Positions 17,699 through 30,100 of a DNA stretch of 32,996 nt are shown here, in pieces. The position numbers and the translations under genes were made by a program. The stretch comes from Hymenopellis radicata (taxonomy: Eukaryota; Basidiomycota; Agaricomycetes; Agaricales; Physalacriaceae). The stretch covers positions 1 through 32,996 of the forward strand of contig JADNRX010000561.1 in assembly GCA_015501595.1 (NCBI GenBank), read 5' to 3'. Within the stretch, counting starts at the first letter, position 1. The number at the start of each line of letters is the position of its first letter. The notes beneath the pieces are model-generated. The model searched no databases. It was not told the DNA's origin and saw only the letters and a list, made by a program, of their open reading frames with translations.

Positions 17699-19148
17699 AT
17701 GACTCACTTCGTGCTCGCTTTGGCTGCTGCGATACTTTTGGCAAACTCTTTGCATGCTGTTCCGGCACCCGACCAGAATCAAAAATGGCCGGATGCAAAG
17801 GTGCGGCTTTCATTTACTTGCCTAGGTCCTAACCTCCTCATTCGTGCGTAGGGAGTAACAGCAAACGACCCAATGCGCAAGCCTTCCCTTCCTGGGAACG
17901 TCACGTATATTGCTGTAGATACGGATAGTCGAGAGATCGTTGCGTACCTTCAGGATGGATCAATGCTGGGTCGCTACCCTCTTGAGGAGGGTCCTGACTC
18001 TGTGCTTAATGAACGCGCGTCTCCAAGTTGTGGTGATCTGCCAATTGAGGAGGCTAAGACTCGTGAGGGTTTATCATCATGCCGTGTGGGTATGCTGACA
18101 CTGCACTTTTGTTTAGTTCCTGGCTGGAATGCCATAGAGAAGTATGCAGATGATAATTGGGGAGACGGTTCTCGCAACGTCGTAACCAATCCAGAGGAGG
18201 TATGTAACCAATGAGGAGCGAGCTCTATCTATCATCTAATGTTTTCTGATCACAGTACCCCGATTCACGAGCCCAATTCTGCGTTACGGAACAGGTCGTA
18301 GAACTCACCTTCGATAGTGAGTACCTCGTCCAAGTATACATCGATTTCCGAGTTGATTCATTCCTGCATATGTATAGAAGATCCCATTTGCCACGACACG
18401 AAAAGTTCACCAAATGGCACCATCACGAATACGACCGGTGAAGTTACGGCGGAGATTGACCAAGGATGGACTACGGGTTCGACACAAACAGTAACCAGTC
18501 TGACATCTCACTGTGCTACGATGATTCTATTCTAAATGTTCTAATGTACAGAATCCGCAACGATTGGGGTCGCCGAGACTTTCAGTTTTTCGGTTGGAGT
18601 TCCAGAGGTTGAATCGACCACGCAATCTGTTACCGTCTCCACCGAGTTTACCAACTCGAAGTCTACCGCGTGAGCTCTGTTCCTCCCTCTCTCTACAAGA
18701 TTCGTTGACTGTATTGAAGTTTTGAGGTCCAATACCAGGATACGACGAAGACTATGGTCAAGATCGCAACACAGGACGGAAAGCAGTGTCAGGTGTCGGT
18801 CAGTTCAGATATATATCTTTGCGTACTCTGATCCTCGCTGATTCGAGCTCGATTCACTAGCTTTCAACTACATCCTGCGATATGCAAGCTACTGGCAAAA
18901 TCCAGATATATGCCACCGGTTGGATATGGTTCAATTATAACGACAAAACAAAGGGCCATTACAAGTGTGAGTCCCGCCTTTCCTTCGCTGCGACGATGCT
19001 CGGCATTTGCTCATGACCGGTCTTTCTCGCAGGGGCTGTCAGCATAGATGCGGTGCTTAACGAGAATGACCGCTCGAGCTGGACCGAGTTTAAAGGCTCC
19101 ATGTCGTCCGAGGCGAAATCAGTCTTTCAAGGAGGGTGTGATTCGTGA
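17699..19148 (+). CDS. secreted beta-strand-rich protein, possible aerolysin-type fold
   Basis: Nine exons (17699-17800, 17852-18068, 18117-18199, 18256-18316, 18378-18497, 18552-18669, 18720-18798, 18861-18966, 19033-19148) join in frame to 333 residues with no break. Residues 1-21 form a signal peptide (MTHFVLALAAAILLANSLHA). The N-terminal third is a compact domain with few recognisable features. The middle and C-terminal parts alternate Ser/Thr with hydrophobic residues over long stretches and include a W-x-T-G-S-T-x-T segment. That pattern resembles the strand and insertion-hairpin regions of aerolysin/ETX-MTX2-type pore-forming proteins, which occur in several mushrooms. Six cysteines suggest disulfides. 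I infer the fold from texture only; no diagnostic motif proves it. A cell-wall or plain secreted protein remains possible. Confidence 0.6.
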
Positions 19149-19598
19149 AAAGTAGCAGCTGTAGCAGTGGATCAACGTGATGGTGCTTGTATTACCCCAC
19201 AGTAGTACCTGATATGCCATATTAGAGAAGTTACGATATCCGCCTTCGCCAAAGTGCCTGGACGGCGGGACCCAATAAGGTAAGCAATCGTGCTTCTATC
19301 TCGTCCGCTTATTCTCCGCAACTCTCATCTTTTTGATACACTCCAAAATTCCTCGACGCCAGCCTTATCCCACTATAATGCCACCCTTTACTTCTACAAG
19401 AGTTACGCGACCTTGACACGTTGTCGTCATGTGAGCGTTCCTCCGTACGCGCCCGTCCAATTTCTCCTTTTCACTTACCCTATGCATCTCTCCGACGATC
19501 ACGGTTAAGTTCCAAGGAAGCCGTGTCCAAGCCGTGTCCATGAAGCGGGGCCGATTTTGATTGAATCAGGATAGGGACAGCTTTCTCGACCACTCCCA
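19149..19598. other. intergenic region upstream of the GMC gene
   Basis: No supported exon. A duplicated CCGTGTCCAAG (near 19520 and 19530) lies about 70 bp before the GMC start. The rest would be promoter and leader. Confidence 0.4.
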
Positions 19599-21985
19599 AT
19601 GTCGCTTCCTCATTTTATCGATGCGGAATATGATATAGTCTTCGCTGGGGGAGGAACAGCAGCTTGCGTGACCGCCAGCCGACTAGCCGAGGCAGCGCCT
19701 GAACTTCGCATCCTGGTTCTCGAAAGCGGTCCAACGACGAAAGGCAAGCTGGAGCATATCCAACCAGGTCGGTATCTCTCCCATCTGGCACCTACGAGTC
19801 AGACCGCACAGTTTTACACTTCTCCACCATCGGAGCATCTCGCGGGGAGGTCTGTAGTCGTCGCTTCCGGTCGTTGCATCGGGGGAGGATCGTCTATAAA
19901 TTTTGCGCTTTACAATCGCCCTGCCGCCTCGGATTTCGACGCATGGGAAACCGAGTTCGGTAATCCTGGGTGGTCAGCGAAGGATCTCATTCCGCTCTTG
20001 CAGAAGGTTTTCATGCCCGTTCCCTTTCTGTGAGGATCTGACTTTTCTTGACAGGCGGAGACGTACGAGATTGACACGAGGAAGCCCACGCACGGATGCG
20101 AAGGGCCTTTGAAGGTATCTTACGGAGGACCAGGTTCCATCCTGGGAATCAGCAAACAGATTCTGGACATTGGCCCGAAGCTTGAGAAGGATCGCCGGTT
20201 TCATGACGAAGGCAATGGATTTGGTTCGGAATCCGTCAATGTTTTCTACGTTTGTTATTCGAGTAACAGTTTTGATCTATCGCTGACGTCGCACGTAGCT
20301 GATGCCCAAGTGGATATCAAGTGACGGTCGCCGTTCAGACGTGGCTGTAGGTGCTTCTATTGACGTGATCTACACATTGACGAATATATCTCTAGCACCA
20401 CTACGTTTACTACAAGGGTCTCAAAAATCTCTTCGTTCTGGATGGATGTCTTGTCAATCGCATCATCATCGAGTACGCCGTCCTTCCGTTACCTATTTCC
20501 GCTACGTGACTGAGTAGTTGTGATCAGAGATGGAGTTGCCACCGGCGTAGAATATTGCTTCGACAGACGAGTTTACCCCTCCTCCCCACAGAACCTTCGT
20601 ACAGTCCGGGGTAAGAAATTGGTCGTCGTCTCCGCTGGGACGATGGGATCTCCACTCATTCTGGAGCGGTCTGGAATCGGTTCAAAGGATCGCTTGGAGC
20701 AGTCCGGCATCCCGGTTGTCGTCGACCTTCCTGGCGTCGGCAGTGATTATCAAGGTCTGTCGTATATGCCCGGTAGAACTTGAGACATTGTTCAATCAGG
20801 GATTTAGACCATTCGTTCTACATACTGCCGTTCATCGCCGACCCAGCTGAAGCTACATTTGAAGCAATGTCGCAGCCAGAGGAATGGATCAAGTCGCAGC
20901 AACAATGGGAAAAGGATGGTGGAGGGCGCCTGGGCGGAAAGTACGATTCCTTGACAGTGCTTGTTCTCCTTGATCACTAACGAACCCCAAATTTAGCGGG
21001 GTAGATGGAGTGATCAAAATACGACCTCTGCCACATGAGATCGAAGAATTAGGCCCAGAACTTGCCGCGTATTTTAACGAGATATATGCCGACAAGCCTG
21101 ATAAGCCATTGTTCTGGCTCTGCGCTTCAGCAAGGTAAGGGTTTACTTCATGCTTTCTGACTGTCTTCTAATTGTGCCTTCAGTCTCCGGCTCTGTATCT
21201 TCTTGGTGGGCTTGCATCAGGGTATTTTGTACTTGGGCTGAGCATTCCAAGGGCTATCCAGAATCAAGAGGAAGTCTCCATATAGCATCAGCAGATCCAT
21301 ATGCTGCACCCAACTTTAATTCAGGATTCCTGACAAAGTAACGTCTGTTCTGCATCCCGTTCGTTCTCCGTCTTATGGGGTTCTTAGGTTAGTCGACGTT
21401 GCTGCTCTTCGCTGGGGCTACAAGAAGGGCCGTGAGATCATGCGACGCCTCCCAGCCTTCCGTGGCGCTGTCGACTCTCTTCACCCACAATTCGCACCGG
21501 ACAGTTTTGGCAGCCGTGAAAGAGACGTTGCCAGTTCCGCTGGATGCACCGAAAATCACGTATTCTGCGGCTGATGATGATGCGATCGACCAGAACATTA
21601 GGGAACGCAGTATGTTGTCTTGTTCTCAACGTCAGAGATATGCTCACTCTCGTTATAGTGCAGACAACATGGCATTCGGTATGTCTCCTCGACTTTGTCC
21701 TCTTTACCTGTTCAAGCAGCCTTGGCAGTTGGGTACTTGCGCGATGAAGCCTTTGTCAGAGGGAGGCGTGGTTGACAGCACTTTGAACGTCTACGGAGTA
21801 AAGCGTTTGAAGATCGTCGATTTGTCGATTGCTCCGTCGAACGTGAATTCGGTAAAAGTACTCATTCAAGCCGTCTGGCCACATACTTACATCCGCATTT
21901 GTAGAACACGGCTTCAGCAGCAATTGCCATCGGAGAGAAGGCCGCATTGATCATCGCCAATGAACTTGGCATCGCTGTTGTTTAA
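19599..21985 (+). CDS. GMC oxidoreductase, alcohol (methanol) oxidase-like, two frame breaks
   Basis: Twelve exons, from 19599-20006 to 21905-21985, with introns of about 48-56 nt. FAD-dependent GMC enzymes oxidise alcohols with O2, giving H2O2. The N-terminus has the dinucleotide-binding motif as A-G-G-G-T-A-A-C (residues 16-23), then the acidic V-L-E-S-G. GMC signature 1 is G-G-G-S-S-I-N-F-A-L-Y-N-R; signature 2 is G-T-M-G-S-P-L-I-L-E-R-S-G-I-G. The active-site His is in T-T-W-H-S-L-G-T-C-A-M and its partner Asn in N-V-N-S-N-T-A-S. D-L-P-G-V-G and the overall length resemble fungal alcohol oxidases. There is no signal peptide and no SKL-type peroxisomal ending (it ends G-I-A-V-V). Frame breaks lie near 21236 (a G run; Y-F-V-L-G then A-E-H-S-K) and near 21506 (one T too many in TTTT). 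The exon starting at 21184 is uncertain. Confidence 0.85.
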
Positions 21986-22103
21986 CTTGCTGAATACATT
22001 ATTCAAGTGTATAGTCAACTACAAGTCGTAGCGTGTAACTACTATTGTCTGTGTGTCATTATAGAAATAGAATCGTGAGGGGAAAAGAAGAAAATGAAAA
22101 CTT
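21986..22103. other. shared 3' flank of convergent GMC and ABC genes
   Basis: Only about 118 bp separate the two stop codons, so the 3' untranslated regions of the two convergent transcripts must lie in this interval and may overlap. Confidence 0.5.
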
Positions 22104-24719
22104 TCAGGCCGCATCAGAGTGAGCTGCGAAGGAAGCACTACCGGTCTGAGCCCGGTACATCTTCGCATACTCGCCTTCCATGCCCAGAAGTTCGGTGTGA
22201 GTACCACGCTCAACAACGCGCCCCCCTTCCATACGCCTATGACAGTGATGAGTACCTCATTTGTAGCAGAAGAAGAAAAGGAACTTACAAGATGAGGTTT
22301 GCACGGTGTACAAGTGGCGCGAGCGTGTGAGTCACCGCGATCATCGTCTTTCCGGAGTCTACAAAGTCGACAAGAGCCTTGGAAACACGTTCCGCAGCGA
22401 GTGGGTCCAATGCAGAGAGGCCTTCGTCAACGAGCATTAGTCCACACGATTCCTTCGAAGCAAGTACTTTGGTAAACATGCGAGTCCTAGGAATTGAGTT
22501 AGCGGTCAGATCAATGTCTGCGTCAGGACGCCGGATACTTACAAGAGTAGCCGTTGCAGTTCACCGCCAGAGATCTTCGTCGGCATCCGGATAGGCTGCT
22601 CGCGATCGCGTTCCTCCAACACGGCCGCAGTAATCGGGGCGCTGGAGAAACATGTGTTGAACCCAGTCGAGAAGGTCTCTGGGGTATAAAGCGCATCAAG
22701 GCCGTCCTCCAGGTCTTCGATATATTTAGAGGATCCAGCCAAGTGGCATGCTTCAGCAAGGACGTCGTCCTCGTCCCCAGGGGCACCAATTAGGAAGTTA
22801 TCGCGGTAGGAGAGAGGATATAGATCGTCCGTCTGCGACAGGATAGCCATAGACTTTCTTAGGTACGTCAAGTCGATTTCTTTGATGTTGGTGCCGTCGA
22901 TGAGGATGCTTCCGTTGCTGCAGTCCATCAAACGAGCGATGAGGTTCAATAAGGTTGTCTTGCCGCATCCGTTATCGCCAATGATTACGACGAGGTCGCC
23001 GGGAGAGACGTCGAAGGATACTCCAGTGAGAACATCATTGCCGTGGCCATATCCAAACGAAACGTCCCTGTGGGAAGTACACGTTATTAAACTCCGTAAG
23101 TAACATGGCGCAGTGTTGAGACTAACCTGAAAGAAACACTGAAGCCACCCTTCGACTCGAGATCCTTTACTTGTCCGTCTTCCATCGCGGGAGACATTTC
23201 CAGCGCGTCATAGAATCTCTTTGCCGTCTGAAGGAGCATGTTAAGAGGTTGGGCTCGCCCAATCTGTTGCATGAAAACGATGTCTTGCTTGATGCTGGAG
23301 TATGAGAGTTGCATAAGCGCCAGAGACGCAAGGAGATTAGCGTCTACGGGGAATAGATAACTTATGGTGGTCCCGTAGAGTATCTTCTCGAAGATGAGAA
23401 GCGCAGTTGGATCTGACAGAGCGTACTCACTGGACAGTATTCGATAAGAAGTCGGACGAAGTCCCAGGCCCAGGAAGGAGGCGGACTCATAGCGAGTGTC
23501 TGTTCGTTCCACCTGAAAGCGCTGACTTCCTCAAACTCTTGCGCGTACTCTGGGAAACGAAGTCGTCAGTGAATGTAAACCGATTACCATCGGAACTAAC
23601 ACACCTTTGGAGAGCTTCTCCAGTCCGCCCGTCTTTATCAAACGACTGTCGATAAACGGAAGGATAGAAGATCATTTGATGTAGTCCACGCAGCCGAGTG
23701 TAGTGTTTATCGTTCGTCCAGAACACATAGCCTACGAGGGATCAGTAAAGTGTGATAAGGAAATGAATTGAGTGCGCACCTGCGTCTCCAAAGCGCGATG
23801 AAGGTATGAACGTTGACATGGCGGGCAAACACGTATCCGAGGGTGAGGACTGTCCATATGGGAATGGAATCCGTAGATATAGAGAAGCGCGACTTGAACA
23901 CATAGTTGGAGAGCGATACCGATGGACGTTCGGAGGTGTAGTATGATGCCCGATAGGGCCTCCCATCCTTGACTCTTGGGCGCCATATGGAGTTCATCGG
24001 GTCCAGGGAGGGAAGTGGGACCTAGAAGGACATTAAACAAGGAGACGTGGATGTAGGTAGAAGACTGACCAGAGGACGTCTTGAGGTCAAGGGCAAGGCC
24101 GACTATGTGAAAGCATGATGATGAGGACAAAGAGAGCCACACAGCAGGCTGACGCGTACCTTCGGCGAACTTGGGAAAGAAGTGCAACTTGAACGTCGAG
24201 TCGATAATGATACTTGCTCCTCGCTGTGACAATGATCAGTCAATGACAACGAGTACAAGGGGACGACGGACATGATCCTCGAGGCTACGGAGGACACGGC
24301 ACCTGTTGTCAGACAGACAATAACAGCAGTTCTGAGCGTGGCGAGCAAGGCTTCACCGGGCGCAGTGCCCATCGCCCTCCACGATTCCACCTTCAGGCGT
24401 TTCAGAAGCGACACGCAGTAAGGAGAGATAGACGTACGATCCCAAAGCCAGCGGTGTACACGACCCAGAGATATAAAGCCGGGACCATACAAAGCCACAC
24501 CGATGCTGTCAAGTATTGGAGAACGGGCACGGTGGCGATGATCAACGCGTCGTAGAGCAGGAGGGCAGCGTAGAATCCATGGTCGCGAAGATCTGCGATG
24601 CCAATCGAAAGGCTGTTGAACGACCACGGTACCGGCGGCTCGTACGCCACATGGAAAAACCCAAGCTTCTCTCGCTTGACGCGCGAGGCATTGGGAGCCT
24701 GGTTGGTAGGAGAGTCCAT
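22104..24719 (-). CDS. ABC half-transporter, one membrane domain plus one nucleotide-binding domain
   Basis: The start is ATG 24719 (M-D-S-P-T-N-Q-A-P-N); the product ends A-A-H-S-D-A-A. The membrane part contains several hydrophobic helices, G-Y-V-F-W-T-D-N-K-H-Y and A-W-D-F-V-R-L-L-I-E-Y. The nucleotide-binding domain is complete: Walker A G-D-N-G-C-G-K-T-T (about 22960), Q-loop I-L-S-Q-T-D-D-L, signature I-S-G-G-E-L-Q-R (about 22545), Walker B with glutamate L-M-L-V-D-E-G-L, D-loop S-A-L-D, and H-loop A-V-T-H. All ATPase residues are present. Half-transporters act as dimers; the substrate cannot be told. Frame breaks in the membrane domain are near 23878, 23633 and 23425. The last is next to a spurious GTGAGT. 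Introns are short and numerous. Related Agaricomycete proteins carry the same FWTDNKHY-like and IEY segments, which supports this reading over separate genes. Confidence 0.8.
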
Positions 24720-27140
24720 GAACGAAGTGGAGATGTTTCTGTGGAGATAGTGGTGGTGGTGGTTTGGGGGAAGGCTGTCGTGCCAGAGGAAGTGACAATC
24801 GTGACAATGCTTTTATAGCGGACCGGGTTGGGCGGTCACCCTTGAGTCATAACAAGAGCAATTCACGCTCTCCATAGCGATGGAAATCCTGTACAGTTAG
24901 GCGGGGGGTGAGAACAACGAAACGTTAGTCGCGTAGAAAACAATATAAGGAGCGGGCTTTCCAGGGCTGCAGATGGTTGTTAGGAGCGTCGAGGTAAGAA
25001 AAACAATAGATGTACTTCGGAGGATGTCTCCATCCCAAAAAAGACAAGAGAACAAGGGCCGGGAGGGCCTCCCTCCGAACAAAAAGATCAGCGCCTTTTC
25101 CTATTCGTACATTCTCGATGTCCTGCTTCGCATGCGTGATACCACACATAAATGTGAGAACACGTATATACCAACAAAGTGGGCAGTGTAAACGCGTGGA
25201 ATCCGAACGTCAGTGTTCCCAAACACGATCAATAGAAATTGAGGCGCCGAACTTGGGGAAATGAATTGGCGTCCTGCTCCAGATAGAAGGAGGAAAGGTT
25301 TGTGTGCACAGAGGCTCAAGCTATGTTCCCTAGAGGCAGCTATCTTTATCGTTAGGTATTGTCTGTTCTGCCCGAACTGGAAGAAATTGAGGGTTGGAAA
25401 GAAAAAGCTCACATAGCACTGGAGAGATGGAAGCCGGAAAGGATGGTACACTGCCCTGGGCAGGTACATTTCACGGCTTCCTGAATGCTTAGGAAGGAAT
25501 GCAACGCGCTTAGGGTTTGTTGTTTTCAAAATGGTAGAAGGACATGAGGGCTCGGCGATGGCCGAGGTTACCCTGGACCAAAGGCATTCAATTTCATGCA
25601 TCACATTAATTGTGGGTCCGACTTGAGGCCATTGTCAATTCATGGGGATCCAGTCAATTTGCTGTTACACACTGCGCGCAATGCTCTCTGCCTATTTTCT
25701 TGACTTTGATCCTTCAAATTAGATCATCTTAAGCTACTATGAGTTAAACTTAGACGTTGAATAGGTTTGACGACAGATCTATACACCAGGGCGCCACTTT
25801 AACACCTCAACGGCCGTGGCATTTCAGCGCTATCTAACATGGTCGCATGACATCTCTACGTCGTCGGAAAGAAGTAGTTTTGAAAATCGTGAAGAGGAGT
25901 TTGAATCCTTCACATGTCAAGGATTCTGATTTGGTACTGGTCGACGTGGAACACGACCTTTACACTCCTCCCGCAGCTGCTTGGGTACGCGCATCCCCAC
26001 AGTTCGTGATACTGGCAAGAGGTTTCTGACCCACATTCCTGAATAACGTTTTGCAGGCTACGACGACACTTTGAGGGACACCTTCGGGTTATCACATCAC
26101 AGGAGATATCTCGGAGGATACTTACAAGGATATGTAAACGTCTGTATTCCAAGATATACAGATAATTGCAGCTGCAGTCTATCTGAAAAAGGAAAATGTG
26201 GCGCACTTGCCTTTTTTGGAGCGCAGGTTTGACGCGTTGCATTGAGAAGCGCGTAGGCAGGAGCACGTTGACCATTAACTACCATGACCCCACGACTTCA
26301 CCGCTGCCGCCATCGCTGCCGCCTGTGCCGCTGGCAGTATCGCAGGGCGACTGAACGCCAGGGTCGTCCGACGGGCGCACAACGGCAGGAAAGAGGGCGC
26401 GTCCAGTCCAGCTCGTCGGCCACTCCCATTCAGGTCATCGTCTTCGTCACGGCAGGCTAGATCGTTGATATCGCCGTAGATCATCTCTGGGAGTCATGGA
26501 TAACGCCACATCGCCGGGGGAATCAAGCGCGACGATATACGCGATGCGCCGATAATGCGATCTCCGTACGACGAGGCTAGTAAACATATGCAAGGGCTCG
26601 CGGGGAAAGGGAGTACTTATTCACTGCAGCGTAAGCGGCTAGTGCTCCAGGTGCTCCCTCCGCCCCCGTCGACATCAGCATTGGCCTCGCTCACCGCGGA
26701 ATGGTACTAGATAGCGCGATCATAGTGGCGATTGGCGGTCAAGCTGCTCTCCCGACCTCACCTAGATTCCGTTGCCACAACGGAAGGGAGTACAAACCCC
26801 ATCGTCTATTCCAGAGAAACGTGCTGCCACGTCGCTTCTTTGCGTTGCCAAGTGGCCAGACTTGGTACATCAATTTTGGCCATCGCGGGCAACGAAAGAG
26901 ACGAAAAGGTGTATCTTCGAGGCAGAAGTGTTTGGGCGAGTATGATTGACATTGGTTGCCGTTGATCGAAAGCACCACGCGATGCCCACGTGGTCATGGT
27001 GGTATGCATGATTCGACATTTGCAGAAGTCGACCACAACGTTGATGTTGACCTGCTGAAACGCCAGCGAATCCTCCGTCTCCCTTTCATTTTGGCAACCC
27101 CCCTGAAATCATTAATATCGGCTAGGCGCAGGGACCCAGG
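24720..27140. other. 2.4-kb interval without a recognised gene
   Basis: Many overlapping frames of 60-167 codons occur; none has a known motif. The most protein-like are a plus-strand frame at 26732-26965, one at 26281-26460 with an Ala-rich start (A-A-A-I-A-A-A-C-A-A-G-S-I-A-G-R-L), and one at 25847-26029 (L-V-L-V-D-V-E-H-D-L-Y). They might be exons of one or two small genes, but I cannot join them reliably. The first ~150 bp contain the ABC promoter and the last ~100 bp the Msb1 promoter. Confidence 0.3.
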
Positions 27141-30100
27141 ATGCCGTCCTTCTTGTCCAAAGTTTTTGGACGTAAAAAGCAGGACGACAAGGAGCTCTCG
27201 CCGGGAAGCCGCACGTCTGCAGCGTCTCTTCTCGAAGGAAAGTTTGAGGCCGTGTCACCGACGGTGTCAGAGTCTGCTGAGAAGCACCTAGCACAGCCAG
27301 AAAAGGGGAGCGGGGGAAATGGCGGATTTTTGCAAAGAATCAAACCGACGACGACGGTGGCCCAGAACCGGCACGCGGCTACGAGCCACCACCGCATCTG
27401 ACGCTCAGCCTCGCCTTTGGCACAGGAAAGGTCGAGCGGCCTCTTGGATCCGTCTTTGCATATCCCGATGGCCAGATCACCCTCGACGACAAGGCGATTG
27501 GGGAGCGGAGGCTGACACCGAGCGAGACTCTCGTTTTGGTCAAGGCGTGCTCGCAGGCCATCGTCGCAAGAGGTACGTACTCGCTATCCCCCATAACGAC
27601 CACAGCTCATACTTTTTTTTTGACAGGTCTTGAAACGCCCGGTGTCATGCACCCACACTGGTACTCTGCCGACCACTCGTTCAGCGACGCCTCATATCCC
27701 TCTTCATCCGGTCCTTGGCTCCCACAGCCTCATCCACGCTCCCTCAATTCGATTCCGAAATCGTATCCACGCGTTCTCCCCACGATGTCGCCGCCGTACT
27801 CCGTTGGGGTATGCGCCATCTCCAATTCGATCCTCTCGATCAGTCGTGGTACCAGACTTTCTTTGCCGCAGAACAGAGCGCAGGGTATCCCCAAACGCCT
27901 TTTCTCAACACCTCGTTCCTTTACTTCCATCCACCCACGTCGAGCTTCTTACAGCTGCCATAGATCTCTTTAGCTCGCTTGCTGCACACGCAGAAGCTAA
28001 CAGTATATCTGGGAGCAAAGTATCTAAATTTCTCGGTTTATGGCTCCTCGAAGCAAAGCGCGCAGAAGAAACGGACACTTGGCCCGTCTTTTACGATCGA
28101 TGGGAACAGGCTGGCCGCAAGATGGAGCACTTATTCCTGTCAAATATAAGGTTCGCAGCATTTATTTCCTTTTTCGTTCGTCTTTTAACCATTATTTAGA
28201 CAGGAAACGCTCGCCCACCAATGCCAAAGCGCTTGACGGAACTAGTTAAAAAACTATCCTTATGGCCAGAAACCCACGGACGGACTCCTTCCGCGTCCAC
28301 GCTTCTCGACGCGCCAGTATACGGCCCTGTATGTCCGCCTAGACACCGAGCTATCGTCTTCCAGGCCTACGCACCACCCTCTACGTTTAATATCAGCCGC
28401 GTTGTTGGCGGATGACGCGTCAGAGTCGAGTTTAGCGTCGCTGTGGGCCAAGATTAAGTCCGCTGCTCAGGGTTCGGCCGATGATGCCCTCTCTAGCCCC
28501 GCAAGCCGCGTGTTTTCCGACGAGACTCTTAGGTTCCTTTCACTTGTCTTTCCGAGGTCGCTAGCGCTACCACACCTTCATTGACTCTTGTTCTTCCTGA
28601 AAAGTCCGCGCCGATTTCTCGCCAGGAGACAGAGACTTCGCTTGCACCATCTGTACCCCCGCCCTCAAATGGAAGCTCGAATAGCATTGGGATTGACTGG
28701 ACGCAGTTCTCGAACAGTGGATTCTTGGAGACGACGCCGCTGGGCTCGCACCTTGCCAAGACGCTGATGGACTCAGATATTGAGAAGACGACCCCACAGC
28801 TGCCGCGGAAGCCGAGCAAGAAGTCCAAGAGTGCGCCGTCGAGGAAGAGTGTGGATACTCTACCGCCCATTATCGTTCCCTCATCTTCTACCTCTGCGCT
28901 ATCCCCACCGCCCGAGGAGAAGAAATCCAAGATTACCGATTTGACGCAGATAGAGGTGGATGAGGCCTTCATCGACTTTTGGAACGACGCACTTGTTGAT
29001 CCGGTGGCAAAGGGGTGGCCTGCGTTTGTGGTGGGTAAGCTTAAGCTTTCGCTTGAGCAGGAGTCAGTGCTGGAGGGGGTAAGAAGGTGGAGTGGGTGGT
29101 AATCGAACAGACGTTTAGTCGTCCTCCTCCGCCGCCTGCTACTGCTACTTCAGAATCCGCGACAACTGTTGCGAGCTCTACTACAGAGAGGCGCGCCCGA
29201 CCTACATCTCCCAGGCCTTCGTTGAAGAGCATGACGAATTCTTCCAAGAAGAGGTTTAGTTTCTGGACTGGCTCGAGGAGGGGCTCGACCAGCAATGTGC
29301 GAGCAAGCGAGATGGGTGAGAGTGTGGATGAGGGACGGGAGGCTGCAGAGAGCATGGATGTACCCGCCAGTCCGGTGAAGAAGGAGAGCAAGAAGGATAA
29401 GCGGAAGAGCGTGCCTCCGCCGGTTTTGGAGGAGGCTGAGGAGACCAAGGAGGACAGTGGGAAGACGGTGGTGGCGGCCAGTGCCGCTATTGCTGGTGTA
29501 ACCGCTGCCGCGGGTGCTGCTGCTGTCGTTGCTACGACGAGTGCCGAAGGCAGAGGATAAACCTGTTCCTGCGAAGCCAGAGGTTATTTCGCCCGCCCCA
29601 GAGGAAAGGAGTGCCCCAGTGGAAGAACCAGTTAAAGAGGGATGTTCCTGTCGTCGCGGCGACTGTTCCTGCTGAGGTTTCGCCTGAGATGACGCCTGTC
29701 GTCGAGGAGCCTGTGCCCGCCTCGAAGGAGACTACCGCCGAACCTGTCGTCGAGAGTGCTGTCCCCGAGCCTGTCGTGGAGAGTGTTATGCCCGAGCCTA
29801 CAGTGGAGATTGTGATACCCGAGCCTGCGGTGGAGGAGCTTCCTGCGCTTGAACCTGTTGTCGAGGCGCCCGTCATTGAGGAGCAGTCTGTTCCAGTTAC
29901 CGTTGACGACGTTCCCACTCCAGCACCTGTTGATGACATTCCTGCTCCTGCGCCTATTGTCGATGACCCCGCTCCAGCAGTTGTTGACGAACCTGCAGTC
30001 GAAGAGTCTGCGCCTGTCGCAGTGGTTGAGACTCTTTCGGAAGAAGTCGAGCCTGCGATCGTAGAGGAAATTGTCGATGCGCCCGTTGTGCTCGCCACAG

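Noticed and set aside
17338..17832. Plus-strand 164-codon frame rich in Cys and Ser
   Set aside because: It overlaps the signal-peptide exon of the secreted protein in another frame and runs through its first intron; no motif supports it.
23401..23430. GTGAGTACG as an ABC-gene intron donor
   Set aside because: The only acceptor that fits would give an 18-nt intron; the protein on both sides is continuous if one base is missing, so a frame break is more likely.
19599..24719. GMC enzyme, secreted protein and ABC transporter as a biosynthetic gene cluster
   Set aside because: No polyketide, peptide, terpene or regulatory core gene is present in the window, so co-location alone does not support a pathway.
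24516..24818. Plus-strand frame of 100 codons over the 5' end of the ABC gene
   Set aside because: It is antisense to the first ABC exon, which has conserved content on the minus strand.
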